A DNA stretch of 64,000 nt from Pseudomonas zanjanensis (GTDB lineage: Bacteria; Pseudomonadota; Gammaproteobacteria; Pseudomonadales; Pseudomonadaceae), in the NCBI RefSeq assembly GCF_014268745.2, contig NZ_JABWRB020000001.1:1922001-1986000 (forward strand), read 5' to 3'. Each line of letters opens with the position of its first letter. Within the stretch, counting starts at the first letter, position 1. Both the position numbers and the translations under genes were made by a program. This document shows, piece after piece, positions 52,951 through 60,276 of this stretch. The notes under the pieces are model-generated. The model was not told the origin of the DNA, did not search any database, and saw only the letters and a program-made list of their open reading frames with translations.

Positions 52951-55176
52951 CTAGTTCTGCAGGATTTTCTGGCCTTTGACGACAACGTTCTTGTTCGCCT
53001 TGATGTTGATGGCGCCGGAGCCGTCGAGGGTAATGTTCTTGCCGCTGATCACAATGGTGCCGTCCTTCTTCAGGGTGATGCTGGCCGCGCCCGTGGTCAG
53101 GCTGATGGAGTCGCCAGCGGTGAGGGCGAAGTGCTTGCCGACGTCCAGGGTGTCGTTCTGCTTGATGTTGGTGCTGCGGTTCTGGGTGACGTCGCGGGAT
53201 TCGTTCTGGCCGATCTGGGTGCTCTGGTTGCCGTTGATCTCGATCCCTTCGTTGCCCTGGACCGTTTCGTTACGGTTGCCCTTGATGCCGATCGTTTCGT
53301 TGCCGCCCACGTCCTCGGTGCGGTTGCTGACGATGGTGATCGTCTCGTTGGCACCGACCTTTTCCGTGCGGTCCGCGCCGATGGTGATGGTCTCGTTGCT
53401 GCCCACGTTCTCGGTGCGATTGGCGCCGATAGTGATTTTCTCGTCGCTGCCGACATCCTCGGTACGGTTCACGCCAATGGAGATGGTTTCGTTATTGCCG
53501 ACCTTTTCCTTGCGATCCACCCCGATGGTGATGGTTTCGTTGTTATCGACGGTTTCGGTGCGGTCGTGCTTGACGTGCACGGTCTCGTCGTTGTCGATGG
53601 TCTTGCGGCGGTCGTGGCCGACCCAGTGGGTTTCGTCGTTCTCGACTTCGATGTCCTGGTTCTTCTCGGCGTGGATAAACAGCTGTTCGGCGCCTTTTTT
53701 ATCCTCCATGCGGATTTCATTGAAGTTCGCCGGTGAGCCGCCCTTGCTTGAACGGCTTTTCGTCCCGCTCTGGGTGGCATTGGCGGGCAGCGCGTAGGGC
53801 ACGGTCTGTTCGGCGTTGTAGACGCGGCCGGTGATGATCGGTCGATCCGGATCGCCTTCGAGGAAACTGACGATGACTTCCTGGCCGATCCGCGGAAGCT
53901 GCACGGAGCCCCAGTTCTTGCCGGCCCAGGCCTGGGACACGCGAATCCAGCAGGAGCTGTTTTCATTGGACTGGTCATGACGATCCCAATGAAAGTGCAC
54001 TTTGACCCGGCCATATTGATCGGTCCAGATCTCCTCGCCACTGGGCCCCACCACCACGGCAGTCTGCGGCCCACGGACGATGGGCATCGGCGTGAGGGGC
54101 AGAGGGCGGAAGGTCTGGTTGGCATCCATGCAGTCCAGCTCGCTGACGAACTGTTCGGCGACCTCCGACTGCCCGCTTTCGTAGGCGTCCTGACGAATCT
54201 GATAACGGGCGATCACCACCAGGTACTCGCGGTTCTGATCCTCGCGGTCGTAACCCGTCAGCGTGAACAGATGACCGCAACCGATCCCGCGGGCGCGGCC
54301 ACGCAATTGCACACGCTCGAACTGGCTGTGAATGGCTTCGATGCGGGTCCGCGCGTAGTGATCGCCATCGTTGCTCTGGACGTACTCACCCGGGTAGTCG
54401 TAGAGCGGGTAGTCGGCGTTGGTGTGGTTGCGCGGCACGCTGGAACGCACCTCAAGGCTGGCGCGTGGGCGCAGGAAGTCATAGTCGTTCAGCGCCAGCG
54501 AGCCGGGCTGTACTTCCCGCGCCAGTTGCCAGTCGTAGAAATGATCGCGCTCGCGCATTTGCCGATCGGGGGGGTAGAAGGGCACCGAGGCATAGTCCGC
54601 CGCCGTGGAATGAGCTCCATAGGCATCGGCGAGGACCAGCATGTGACGGCCCTTTTCATGGCGAAAGTAGTAATAGATGCCTTCCTGCTCCATCAGCCGA
54701 CTGACGAAGTCGAAGCTGGTTTCGCGGTACTGCACGCAATACTCCCACTCGCGGTAGCTGCCGCTCAGGCTGTCTTCGAAATCGGAAAAACCGAGGTCGC
54801 GGAACACCTGCTTGATGATGTCCGGCACCGTCTTGTTCTGGAAAATCCGGCAATCGGAGGTGCGCGTGAGCAGCCAGAACCAGGGTCGCAGGCTGACGCG
54901 GTAGCCGGCGAACTGACCGTGCCCGGTCAACTGCCGGCAACTGCAGACGATGCCGTGGAAGTAGCGTTTGCCGCCGTCATACAGCTCCAGGGTCAGGCCC
55001 ATCGGCTTGCCCAGCAATTGATCGAACGTGATCGCCCGATCTTCGGAGGTCAGGTCCAATTCGTAGTGAAACAACCGCCCCAGTTCTTCGCTGCCTTCCA
55101 TGCCCTGCAGCACCAGGACATCGCCGCCGAGCGGACTGTCGACCTGCACCAGACGGCTGTTTTGCGTGATTGCCAT
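52951..55176 (-). CDS. vgrG: type VI secretion system tip protein VgrG (VgrG1b-like) with 16-residue repeats
   Basis: The 741-residue spike protein has a gp27-like head (F-H-Y-E-L-D-L-T-S-E-D near residue 35) and a gp5 OB-fold (D-Q-Y-G-R-V-K-V-H-F-H-W-D-R near 390, then R-V-S-Q-A-W-A-G). A long beta-helical tail runs from ~510 to 660, built of about nine 16-residue repeats of the N-N-E-T-I-T-I-G-V-D-R-K-E-K-V-G type. It heads the operon that carries the Tse7-like effector. No other T6SS core gene is in the window, so this is an orphan vgrG island. Confidence 0.93.
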   Translation of the reverse strand: MAITQNSRLVQVDSPLGGDVLVLQGMEGSEELGRLFHYELDLTSEDRAITFDQLLGKPMGLTLELYDGGKRYFHGIVCSCRQLTGHGQFAGYRVSLRPWFWLLTRTSDCRIFQNKTVPDIIKQVFRDLGFSDFEDSLSGSYREWEYCVQYRETSFDFVSRLMEQEGIYYYFRHEKGRHMLVLADAYGAHSTAADYASVPFYPPDRQMRERDHFYDWQLAREVQPGSLALNDYDFLRPRASLEVRSSVPRNHTNADYPLYDYPGEYVQSNDGDHYARTRIEAIHSQFERVQLRGRARGIGCGHLFTLTGYDREDQNREYLVVIARYQIRQDAYESGQSEVAEQFVSELDCMDANQTFRPLPLTPMPIVRGPQTAVVVGPSGEEIWTDQYGRVKVHFHWDRHDQSNENSSCWIRVSQAWAGKNWGSVQLPRIGQEVIVSFLEGDPDRPIITGRVYNAEQTVPYALPANATQSGTKSRSSKGGSPANFNEIRMEDKKGAEQLFIHAEKNQDIEVENDETHWVGHDRRKTIDNDETVHVKHDRTETVDNNETITIGVDRKEKVGNNETISIGVNRTEDVGSDEKITIGANRTENVGSNETITIGADRTEKVGANETITIVSNRTEDVGGNETIGIKGNRNETVQGNEGIEINGNQSTQIGQNESRDVTQNRSTNIKQNDTLDVGKHFALTAGDSISLTTGAASITLKKDGTIVISGKNITLDGSGAINIKANKNVVVKGQKILQN
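53200..53640. repeat. 48-bp coding repeats in vgrG tail
   Basis: About nine 48-bp units encode the 16-residue repeats of the VgrG spike. Codons and residues vary from unit to unit, so this is an old protein repeat rather than a recent duplication. Confidence 0.85.
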
Positions 55177-55701
55177 GAACGACTTCCTTTGGCGCTTGTT
55201 TGGGTGTCAGTGGGCCGTTGCAAGGAAGGTGGCGTCGTATGGGTCGTCGCCAGAGGAGATGCCAGGGGAAATTGAATCCAACGATTGCTGTACATCCACC
55301 ACAGGGGTGATCTCCTTATCGGTCTTGCGTTTTTCAATCAATGTGAACGTACGAGCGGATCCGTATCCTGCGGATGAACGTTTGTCCGGCGCCGCTTGAT
55401 GGCGCCTCTGAGCCGTTGGGTAACGTTCCGGCGTCAACCAGATTGGCAGTTGATGGGGTCAAGATAGGTGACTCGAAGATCGTTTGCTTAGTTTCATTCG
55501 CTATAGATTCGATTCTTAAATCGAATAACGGTGAAACGGGGATCAGCATGGCGATCCGCGCTATGCCTTTGTAAAACCTGGCTCCCAACCGATTGCGCGC
55601 GTCTTGATGTATCGCTTCTACGTGTACCCTCGTTAGGATCAGGCACGTTTCAGTGTGCTATCGTATTCAAAGGTAATACCTATTGATATTGGAGGGCCGT
55701 T
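55177..55701. other. 525-bp gap between the vgrG operon and the toxin-antitoxin pair; no gene recognised
   Basis: No convincing coding region is seen. It holds ATTCGATT/AATCGAAT (55507-55526, 8-bp arms), GGCGCC/GGCGCC (55388-55406), and the divergent promoters expected for vgrG (leftward) and the antitoxin (rightward). The stretch looks more AT-rich than its neighbours, as does the toxin-antitoxin pair. No eag-type chaperone gene lies here, unlike next to vgrG1b in P. aeruginosa. Confidence 0.6.
55671..55681. promoter_or_regulatory. palindromic operator candidate for the ParDE-like pair
   Basis: AGGTA-A-TACCT, a perfect 11-bp dyad 20 bp before the antitoxin start, where a ribbon-helix-helix antitoxin would repress its own operon. 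Confidence 0.5.
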
Positions 55702-55974
55702 ATGGCGACGTCGATCAAAATCGATGAAGATCTGAAATATCGCATCCAGCAGTTGGCGAATGCGCGGCAGCGCTCGGCCCATTGGATCATGCGAGAAGCC
55801 CTTTCTCAGTATGTGGTACGGGAGGAAGCGCGGGAAAATTTCAAGCAGGAAGCGTTGGCTTCGTGGAAGGCCTACCAGGAAACGGGCCTGCACCTGACCG
55901 GGGCGGAGACTCGAGACTGGCTTAAAACGTGGGGAACCGAGGAAGAGTCGGAGCTTCCTGCATGCCACGATTGA
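55702..55974 (+). CDS. CopG/ParD-type ribbon-helix-helix antitoxin
   Basis: A 90-residue protein starting M-A-T-S-I-K-I-D-E-D-L-K-Y-R-I-Q-Q-L-A, the beta-strand and helix of a CopG ribbon-helix-helix, followed by S-A-H-W-I-M-R-E-A-L. The C-terminal half, rich in charge and Trp, should wrap the toxin. GGAGG lies before the ATG. Its end overlaps the RelE/ParE-like gene by 13 bases. Confidence 0.88.
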   Translation: MATSIKIDEDLKYRIQQLANARQRSAHWIMREALSQYVVREEARENFKQEALASWKAYQETGLHLTGAETRDWLKTWGTEEESELPACHD

Positions 55975-56255
55975 TTGTGACTGCAGGGGCGGCTGAGGGG
56001 CTGGAGCGTTGTCGTCGTTTCCTGTTGGAAAAAGACGTACAGGTGACGCGCCGGGCGGCTCAAGTCATCGAGCAGCAGTTGATGCGCCTGGAAACCGACC
56101 CTCACATAGGTCGCCCCCTCGCCGAGTCACCCGAACTACGAGAGTTGATCATTACTTTTGGTGATGCGGGCTACGTCGCGCTTTACCGTTTTGTTCCCGC
56201 AGAAGAAAACGTGTACGTATTGGCGTTCCGACACCAAAAGGAAGCGGGTTACTGA
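55962..56255 (+). CDS. RelE/ParE-family toxin
   Basis: A 97-residue protein of the ParE/RelE fold: R-L-I-V-T-A-G-A-A-E-G-L-E-R-C at the start, I-G-R-P-L-A-E-S-P-E-L-R-E-L near residue 47, and the C-terminal beta strands Y-V-A-L-Y-R-F and V-Y-V-L-A-F-R-H-Q-K-E-A. The ATG at 55962 has GGAG 8 bases upstream inside the antitoxin gene; the 13-base overlap fits coupled translation. Whether it acts on mRNA or gyrase is undecided. Confidence 0.87.
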   Translation: MPRLIVTAGAAEGLERCRRFLLEKDVQVTRRAAQVIEQQLMRLETDPHIGRPLAESPELRELIITFGDAGYVALYRFVPAEENVYVLAFRHQKEAGY

Positions 56256-56331
56256 TGAGACACAAAGTCATCCCCGAAGGCTGCTCAGTTTCGCAAGCCT
56301 GTCCGGGTGATACTCAGTCCTCGAACTCTTT

Positions 56332-56358
56332 CTGACAAAAATGTCAGGAAGCCGTCAG
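56332..56358. promoter_or_regulatory. response-regulator box upstream of the two-component genes
   Basis: CTGACA-AAAA-TGTCAG (56332-56347) is a perfect dyad, one mismatch from the CusR/CopR-type TGACAA-N2-TTGTCA core. GTCAG also recurs 11 bp later (56354-56358). The position about 75 bp before the start suggests autoregulation. Confidence 0.6.
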
Positions 56359-56421
56359 CCTCCAGACACCTTCACTGCCTAGACTCACTGGGTTGCCTTG
56401 CTTCCGTAGAGGAGTCACCTG

Positions 56422-57126
56422 ATGCGCCTGCTCATTGTCGAGGATGAAGAAAAAACCTCCTCCTACGTCCATCGTGGCTTGACCGAGCTCGGCTACATCG
56501 TCGACGTTGCCACCAATGGCATCGATGGCCTGCATTACGCGCTGGAATGGGATTACGACGTGGTGGTCCTGGATGTGATGCTGCCGGGCAAGGACGGCTA
56601 CGACGTGCTGCAAGGGCTGCGCCTGCACAAGAAAACCCCGGTCATCATGTTGTCCGCCAGGGGAACCGTGGATGACCGCATTCGAGGGCTGCGCGAGGGC
56701 GCCGATGATTACCTGGGCAAACCATTTTCATTTGCCGAACTGGTCGCGCGCGTCCAGGCCTTGATCCGTCGCCGCGCCGGTGACACGGCCGACCTGACGC
56801 ATTTGCGCATCGACGACCTGGAGGTCGACCTGCAAGCACGCAAGGTGACCCGGGGTGGGCTGAGGCTGGACCTGACGGCCAAGGAGTTCTGTCTGTTGAG
56901 CCTGTTGGCGCGGCATCAGGGCGAGATTCTGTCCAAGTTGATGATTGCCGAGCAGGTCTGGGACATGAATTTCGACAGCGACGCCAATGTGGTGGAGGTC
57001 GCGATCAAGCGCGTGCGCGCCAAGGTGGACGCGCCGTATCCGCGCAAGCTGCTGCATACCGTCCGCGGCATGGGGTATGTGCTGGAAAGCCGGGAAGAGC
57101 CTGGCAGGCAAAGTGGTGCGTCGTGA
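56422..57126 (+). CDS. OmpR-family heavy-metal response regulator (CopR/CusR/IrlR-like)
   Basis: The 234-residue regulator has a receiver with acidic residues in V-E-D-E-E-K, the phospho-Asp in V-V-V-L-D-V-M-L-P-G-K-D-G, T/S in M-L-S-A-R-G, and Lys in Y-L-G-K-P-F-S-F. An OmpR winged helix follows (L-T-A-K-E-F-C-L-L-S-L-L, then V-A-I-K-R-V-R-A-K-V-D). It resembles the heavy-metal group. The gene is transcribed with the sensor kinase, with overlapping stop and start. Confidence 0.92.
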   Translation: MRLLIVEDEEKTSSYVHRGLTELGYIVDVATNGIDGLHYALEWDYDVVVLDVMLPGKDGYDVLQGLRLHKKTPVIMLSARGTVDDRIRGLREGADDYLGKPFSFAELVARVQALIRRRAGDTADLTHLRIDDLEVDLQARKVTRGGLRLDLTAKEFCLLSLLARHQGEILSKLMIAEQVWDMNFDSDANVVEVAIKRVRAKVDAPYPRKLLHTVRGMGYVLESREEPGRQSGAS

Positions 57127-58505
57127 TGAAGATTTCCATCGCCAAGCGGCTGGCCCTGATGTTCGCCCTCGCTGTCCTGCTGATCATGTCGATCAGCGCG
57201 ACACTGCTGCGTTCGTCCTTGAAGCAATCGCTCGATGAACAGATGCAGAACGAACTGGTCCTGCGCCATTCGGTGCTTGACCCGGTGCTGGCGAAATACG
57301 ATTCGCCGACGTTCTGGGTCGGCTTGCGTCAGAAGCTCGACGGCCTGACGCCCGCGGATGAACGGGTCCGTTATTGGATTCTGGTGGATAACCCGGCCTT
57401 CAGCTATGGCGGGCCGATGCCGGACGGCCAGGATTGGTCCAAGCGCGCCGATGGACTCTTCAGCCTCCAATTGCCTGGGCGAGAGCGTGAGTGCCCCATG
57501 ATGGTTTTGCTCAAGACCATTCCCGCCATGGGCAATCGCCCGGAACTGCGCTTCATCGTGGGATTGGACTCGACGCCGTTCAGGAAGACCCTGAACCATT
57601 TCACCAAGATACTGATCCTGACTTCGGCGTTGGGCATCGGCCTGGTTGCGCTGCTCGGTTACTGGATCGCGCGTTTCGGCCTCGGTCCGGTCCGGCGCTT
57701 GAGCCGTCAGGCCAATAGCCTGCCGCCGGGGGATTCGAAGCAGCGGCTGGACACTGAGGCGTTGCCCGCGGAATTGCAGGAATTGGCGGTGTCGTTCAAC
57801 GGCGCCCTGGCGCGCCAGGAAACGGCGTGGTGTCAGCTCGAAGGGTTCAACGCCAATGTCGCCCACGAGTTGCGCACACCCCTGACCAACCTGATCGGCC
57901 AGACCCAGGTGGCCTTGGCCCATGGACGAGATGTGGGTGAGCTCCAGGACCTGCTGCAGTCGAACCTCGAAGAGCTGGAACGGATGGGCGGCATCGTCAA
58001 CGACATGCTGTTCCTCGCCGGGGCGGAAAGCGGGCAGCGGGCCACCGAACTCAGTGATGTCTCGCTGTATGAAGAGGCGTCGAAGACGGTGGAGTACCTG
58101 GAGCCGGTGCTGCACGACAAACAACTGAGCGTGGAGATCCACGGCGACATGCGCGTGTGCATCGACCGACGCCTTTTTCACCGTTCCCTGGCCAATCTGA
58201 TACAGAACGCGGCGCGCTACGCGGTGCCGACCAGCATCATCACCGTGAGCCTGGTCAGCCACGGCATGCAGGTCGAGGTGAGCGTTTCCAATGCCGGGGA
58301 GCCTATCGACACGGTGCACCTGGAGCGTTTGTTCGAGCGTTTCTATCGCGCCGACGCCGCCCGGGCGCGAAGTGATGCGCACCATGGCCTGGGCCTTTCC
58401 ATCGTGCGAGCGGTGGCGTCCATGCACGGCGGGCGTGTGTTCGCCCATAGCGAAAATGGCTTCAATACCTTCGGCTTTTCCTTGATGAACCAGGCGGCGC
58501 CTTAG
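57126..58505 (+). CDS. heavy-metal sensor histidine kinase (CusS/IrlS-like)
   Basis: A 459-residue membrane kinase with TM1 at residues ~10-30, a periplasmic sensor of about 125 residues, TM2 near 160-185, a HAMP domain, H-box N-V-A-H-E-L-R-T-P-L near 245, and N/G boxes (L-I-Q-N-A-A-R-Y, G-L-G-L-S-I-V). The sensor and linker fit the heavy-metal CusS/CopS/IrlS group. The ATG at 57126 overlaps the regulator's TGA; a GTG one codon earlier is possible. The metal is not certain; the CopR-like boxes favour copper. Confidence 0.92.
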   Translation: MKISIAKRLALMFALAVLLIMSISATLLRSSLKQSLDEQMQNELVLRHSVLDPVLAKYDSPTFWVGLRQKLDGLTPADERVRYWILVDNPAFSYGGPMPDGQDWSKRADGLFSLQLPGRERECPMMVLLKTIPAMGNRPELRFIVGLDSTPFRKTLNHFTKILILTSALGIGLVALLGYWIARFGLGPVRRLSRQANSLPPGDSKQRLDTEALPAELQELAVSFNGALARQETAWCQLEGFNANVAHELRTPLTNLIGQTQVALAHGRDVGELQDLLQSNLEELERMGGIVNDMLFLAGAESGQRATELSDVSLYEEASKTVEYLEPVLHDKQLSVEIHGDMRVCIDRRLFHRSLANLIQNAARYAVPTSIITVSLVSHGMQVEVSVSNAGEPIDTVHLERLFERFYRADAARARSDAHHGLGLSIVRAVASMHGGRVFAHSENGFNTFGFSLMNQAAP

Positions 58506-58575
58506 TCGTCGCCCCCCCGCGAATAAAAGCCCGCCCGCGTTTGCAAGGCTGTTCACTTAAGAAAAATGATGGACC

Positions 58576-58707
58576 TGTGGCGAGGGAGCTTGCTCCCGCT
58601 CGGCTGCGAAGCAGTCGTAAACCGGCGGGTGCGGTGTGTCTGATACGCCGCAATTGGCAGGTTTTGGGGCCGCTTCGCGGCCCAGCGGGAGCAAGCTCCC
58701 TCGCCAC
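58576..58707. repeat. REP doublet
   Basis: GGCGAGGGAGCTTGCTCCC and GGGAGCAAGCTCCCTCGCC arms enclose a centre unlike the other doublets (GTCGTAAACCGGCGGGTG). It lies after the sensor kinase and, with the next regulatory repeats, fills the 342-bp gap. Confidence 0.85.
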
Positions 58708-58762
58708 GGGTTTGTCGATTGGCTTAAGAGAACAGCATTGCGCTCGCGTTTGACATCTTCCC

Positions 58763-58789
58763 GTCAGCCAGCAGTCACCTTGACGTCAG
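58763..58789. promoter_or_regulatory. three 11-bp-spaced GTCA repeats before DUF2790
   Basis: GTCAG, GTCAC and GTCAG begin at 58763, 58774 and 58785, exactly one helical turn (11 bp) apart, the spacing of OmpR-family direct repeats. The regulator upstream of the kinase has GTCAG at 56343 and 56354 with the same spacing. They lie about 60 bp before the DUF2790 start. Confidence 0.55.
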
Positions 58790-58847
58790 TCGCCCCCTCC
58801 TAGAGTGCTACGACCATCCCAACGAGGACCGTGTCGTGGAGCCCACT

Positions 58848-59108
58848 ATGAATATTCGAAACCTGTCGATTGCCGGCCTGCTGGCCGTCATCTCCTTGAG
58901 CGGCTCGCCGCTGCTCGCCAAAGAACAAACGCAGATCCCGGCCTACGAATATGGCATGCCGCTGGACATCGCCAGGGTCATCCATATCGAGGAGGCGACA
59001 TCGCCGGTGTGCGAGGTCGTGCAAGCCAAGATGACCTACTTGAACAGCCAAGGCACCAAGAAGCACGTCAGCTTTCTGCAGTTGGCCGAGGCGTGCTCCA
59101 AACAGTGA
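58848..59108 (+). CDS. DUF2790-family small periplasmic protein
   Basis: An 86-residue protein with a signal peptide (N-I-R-N-L-S-I-A-G-L-L-A-V-I-S-L-S-G-S-P-L-L-A) and the DUF2790 core Y-E-Y-G-M-P-L-D-I-A-R-V-I-H-I-E-E near residue 33, P-V-C-E-V-V-Q-A-K-M-T-Y-L near 55, and one more Cys near the end (two Cys in the mature part, possibly a disulphide). GGAG lies 6 bases before the ATG at 58848. It follows a metal two-component system, as DUF2790 genes often do in Pseudomonas. Confidence 0.85.
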   Translation: MNIRNLSIAGLLAVISLSGSPLLAKEQTQIPAYEYGMPLDIARVIHIEEATSPVCEVVQAKMTYLNSQGTKKHVSFLQLAEACSKQ

Positions 59109-59153
59109 CCGTCCGGCGATGCCGGTTCATTTCTTCAGACAGGGACTATCACC

Positions 59154-60209
59154 ATGTGGAATAACACAACAACACCTACCCTTGGCCGCGTGAGTGACAG
59201 GGGCCGGCTGGCGAGACTGGCGAGAACCCTTGCCGCCGGCTTCGCGCTGCTCGCTTCGGTGAGTGTCGAGGCGTCCGATCGCGTAGCACCGAAACCGGAC
59301 TGGTCGACCCATGACATGCCGTCCCAGAAAGGCCGGATTGTCTTGGTCACCGGCGGCACCAGTGGCATGGGCTACGAGGACGCGCTGGCCTTGGCCCGTG
59401 CCGGCGCCGAGGTCATCATCGCCGCGCGCAACCCGGAGCGCGGCGCCCAGGCCATCGCGCGTATCCGTGAATCCGTGCCTGACGCCAAAGTGCAGTTCGA
59501 GAACGTGGACCTGGCCGATCTTTCATCGGTGCGCGACCTGGCCCAGCGTCTCAATCAGCGGCTGCCGCGCCTCGACGTATTGATCAACAACGCCGCCGTC
59601 ATGGCGCCGCCCGAGCGGGGTACGTCCGCCGATGGCTTTGAGCTTCAGTTGGCCACCAACTACCTGGGGCACTTCGCACTGACCGGCCTGTTGGTGCCGC
59701 TCTTGCGTCAAAGCCAGGATGCCCGCGTGGTGAGCCTGTCCAGCATTGCTGCGACGCGCGGCACGATGAACCTCGATGACCTGCAGAGCGAGCAGAAATA
59801 CGACCCCTATGCGGCCTACGCGCAATCGAAACTGGCGGTCCTGCACTGGGCCTTTGCCTTGCAGCGGCGCAGTGACGCTGAAAACTGGGGCATTCGCAGC
59901 ATCGCGGCGCACCCCGGCGTGGCGGTCACCGAGTTGGTCGAACGCGGTCCTGGCCTGGACAGCGAGTTCGGTCGGCGCTGGGCCAAGGACCGCGACGCCT
60001 ACCACTCAGCGGCACAAGGGGCGTTGCCGACGTTGTACGCCGCCACGGCTGCGCAAGCCGTGGGCGGAGCGTATTACGGCCCGACCGGGGACGCTGAAAG
60101 ACGCGGTCCGTTGGGCTTCGCCAAGACGCCACCCGCCGCAAGCGCGCAGGCGGATGCCGAGCGGCTCTGGGCCGTCTCCGAGCGCCTCACCGGCGTGACC
60201 TATCGCTGA
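59154..60209 (+). CDS. SDR-family oxidoreductase with an N-terminal signal-like segment
   Basis: This 351-residue short-chain dehydrogenase is retinol-dehydrogenase-like: T-G-G-T-S-G-M-G (66-73), N-N-A-A-V-M, S-L-S-S-I-A-A and Y-A-Q-S-K. Unusually, residues ~17-40 form a Sec-like signal (R-L-A-R-L-A-R-T-L-A-A-G-F-A-L-L-A-S-V-S-V-E-A) before S-D-R. If exported, it would work outside the NAD(P)H pool. It follows DUF2790 by 45 bp and may share its promoter. The substrate is unknown. Confidence 0.85.
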   Translation: MWNNTTTPTLGRVSDRGRLARLARTLAAGFALLASVSVEASDRVAPKPDWSTHDMPSQKGRIVLVTGGTSGMGYEDALALARAGAEVIIAARNPERGAQAIARIRESVPDAKVQFENVDLADLSSVRDLAQRLNQRLPRLDVLINNAAVMAPPERGTSADGFELQLATNYLGHFALTGLLVPLLRQSQDARVVSLSSIAATRGTMNLDDLQSEQKYDPYAAYAQSKLAVLHWAFALQRRSDAENWGIRSIAAHPGVAVTELVERGPGLDSEFGRRWAKDRDAYHSAAQGALPTLYAATAAQAVGGAYYGPTGDAERRGPLGFAKTPPAASAQADAERLWAVSERLTGVTYR

Positions 60210-60276
60210 TGCACCCCTGGGCGCGGGCGTCCGTCCCGCGCTTGACCTTTCTTATTGCCGTCTCCCTGGAGTCCCT

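Noticed and set aside
53200..53640. CRISPR-like 48-bp periodicity
   Set aside because: The period is in frame and encodes 16-residue VgrG repeats; the units vary as protein repeats do.
56916..58556. Long minus-strand frame opposite the two-component genes
   Set aside because: Antisense shadow of a well-conserved kinase; its translation has no recognisable domain.
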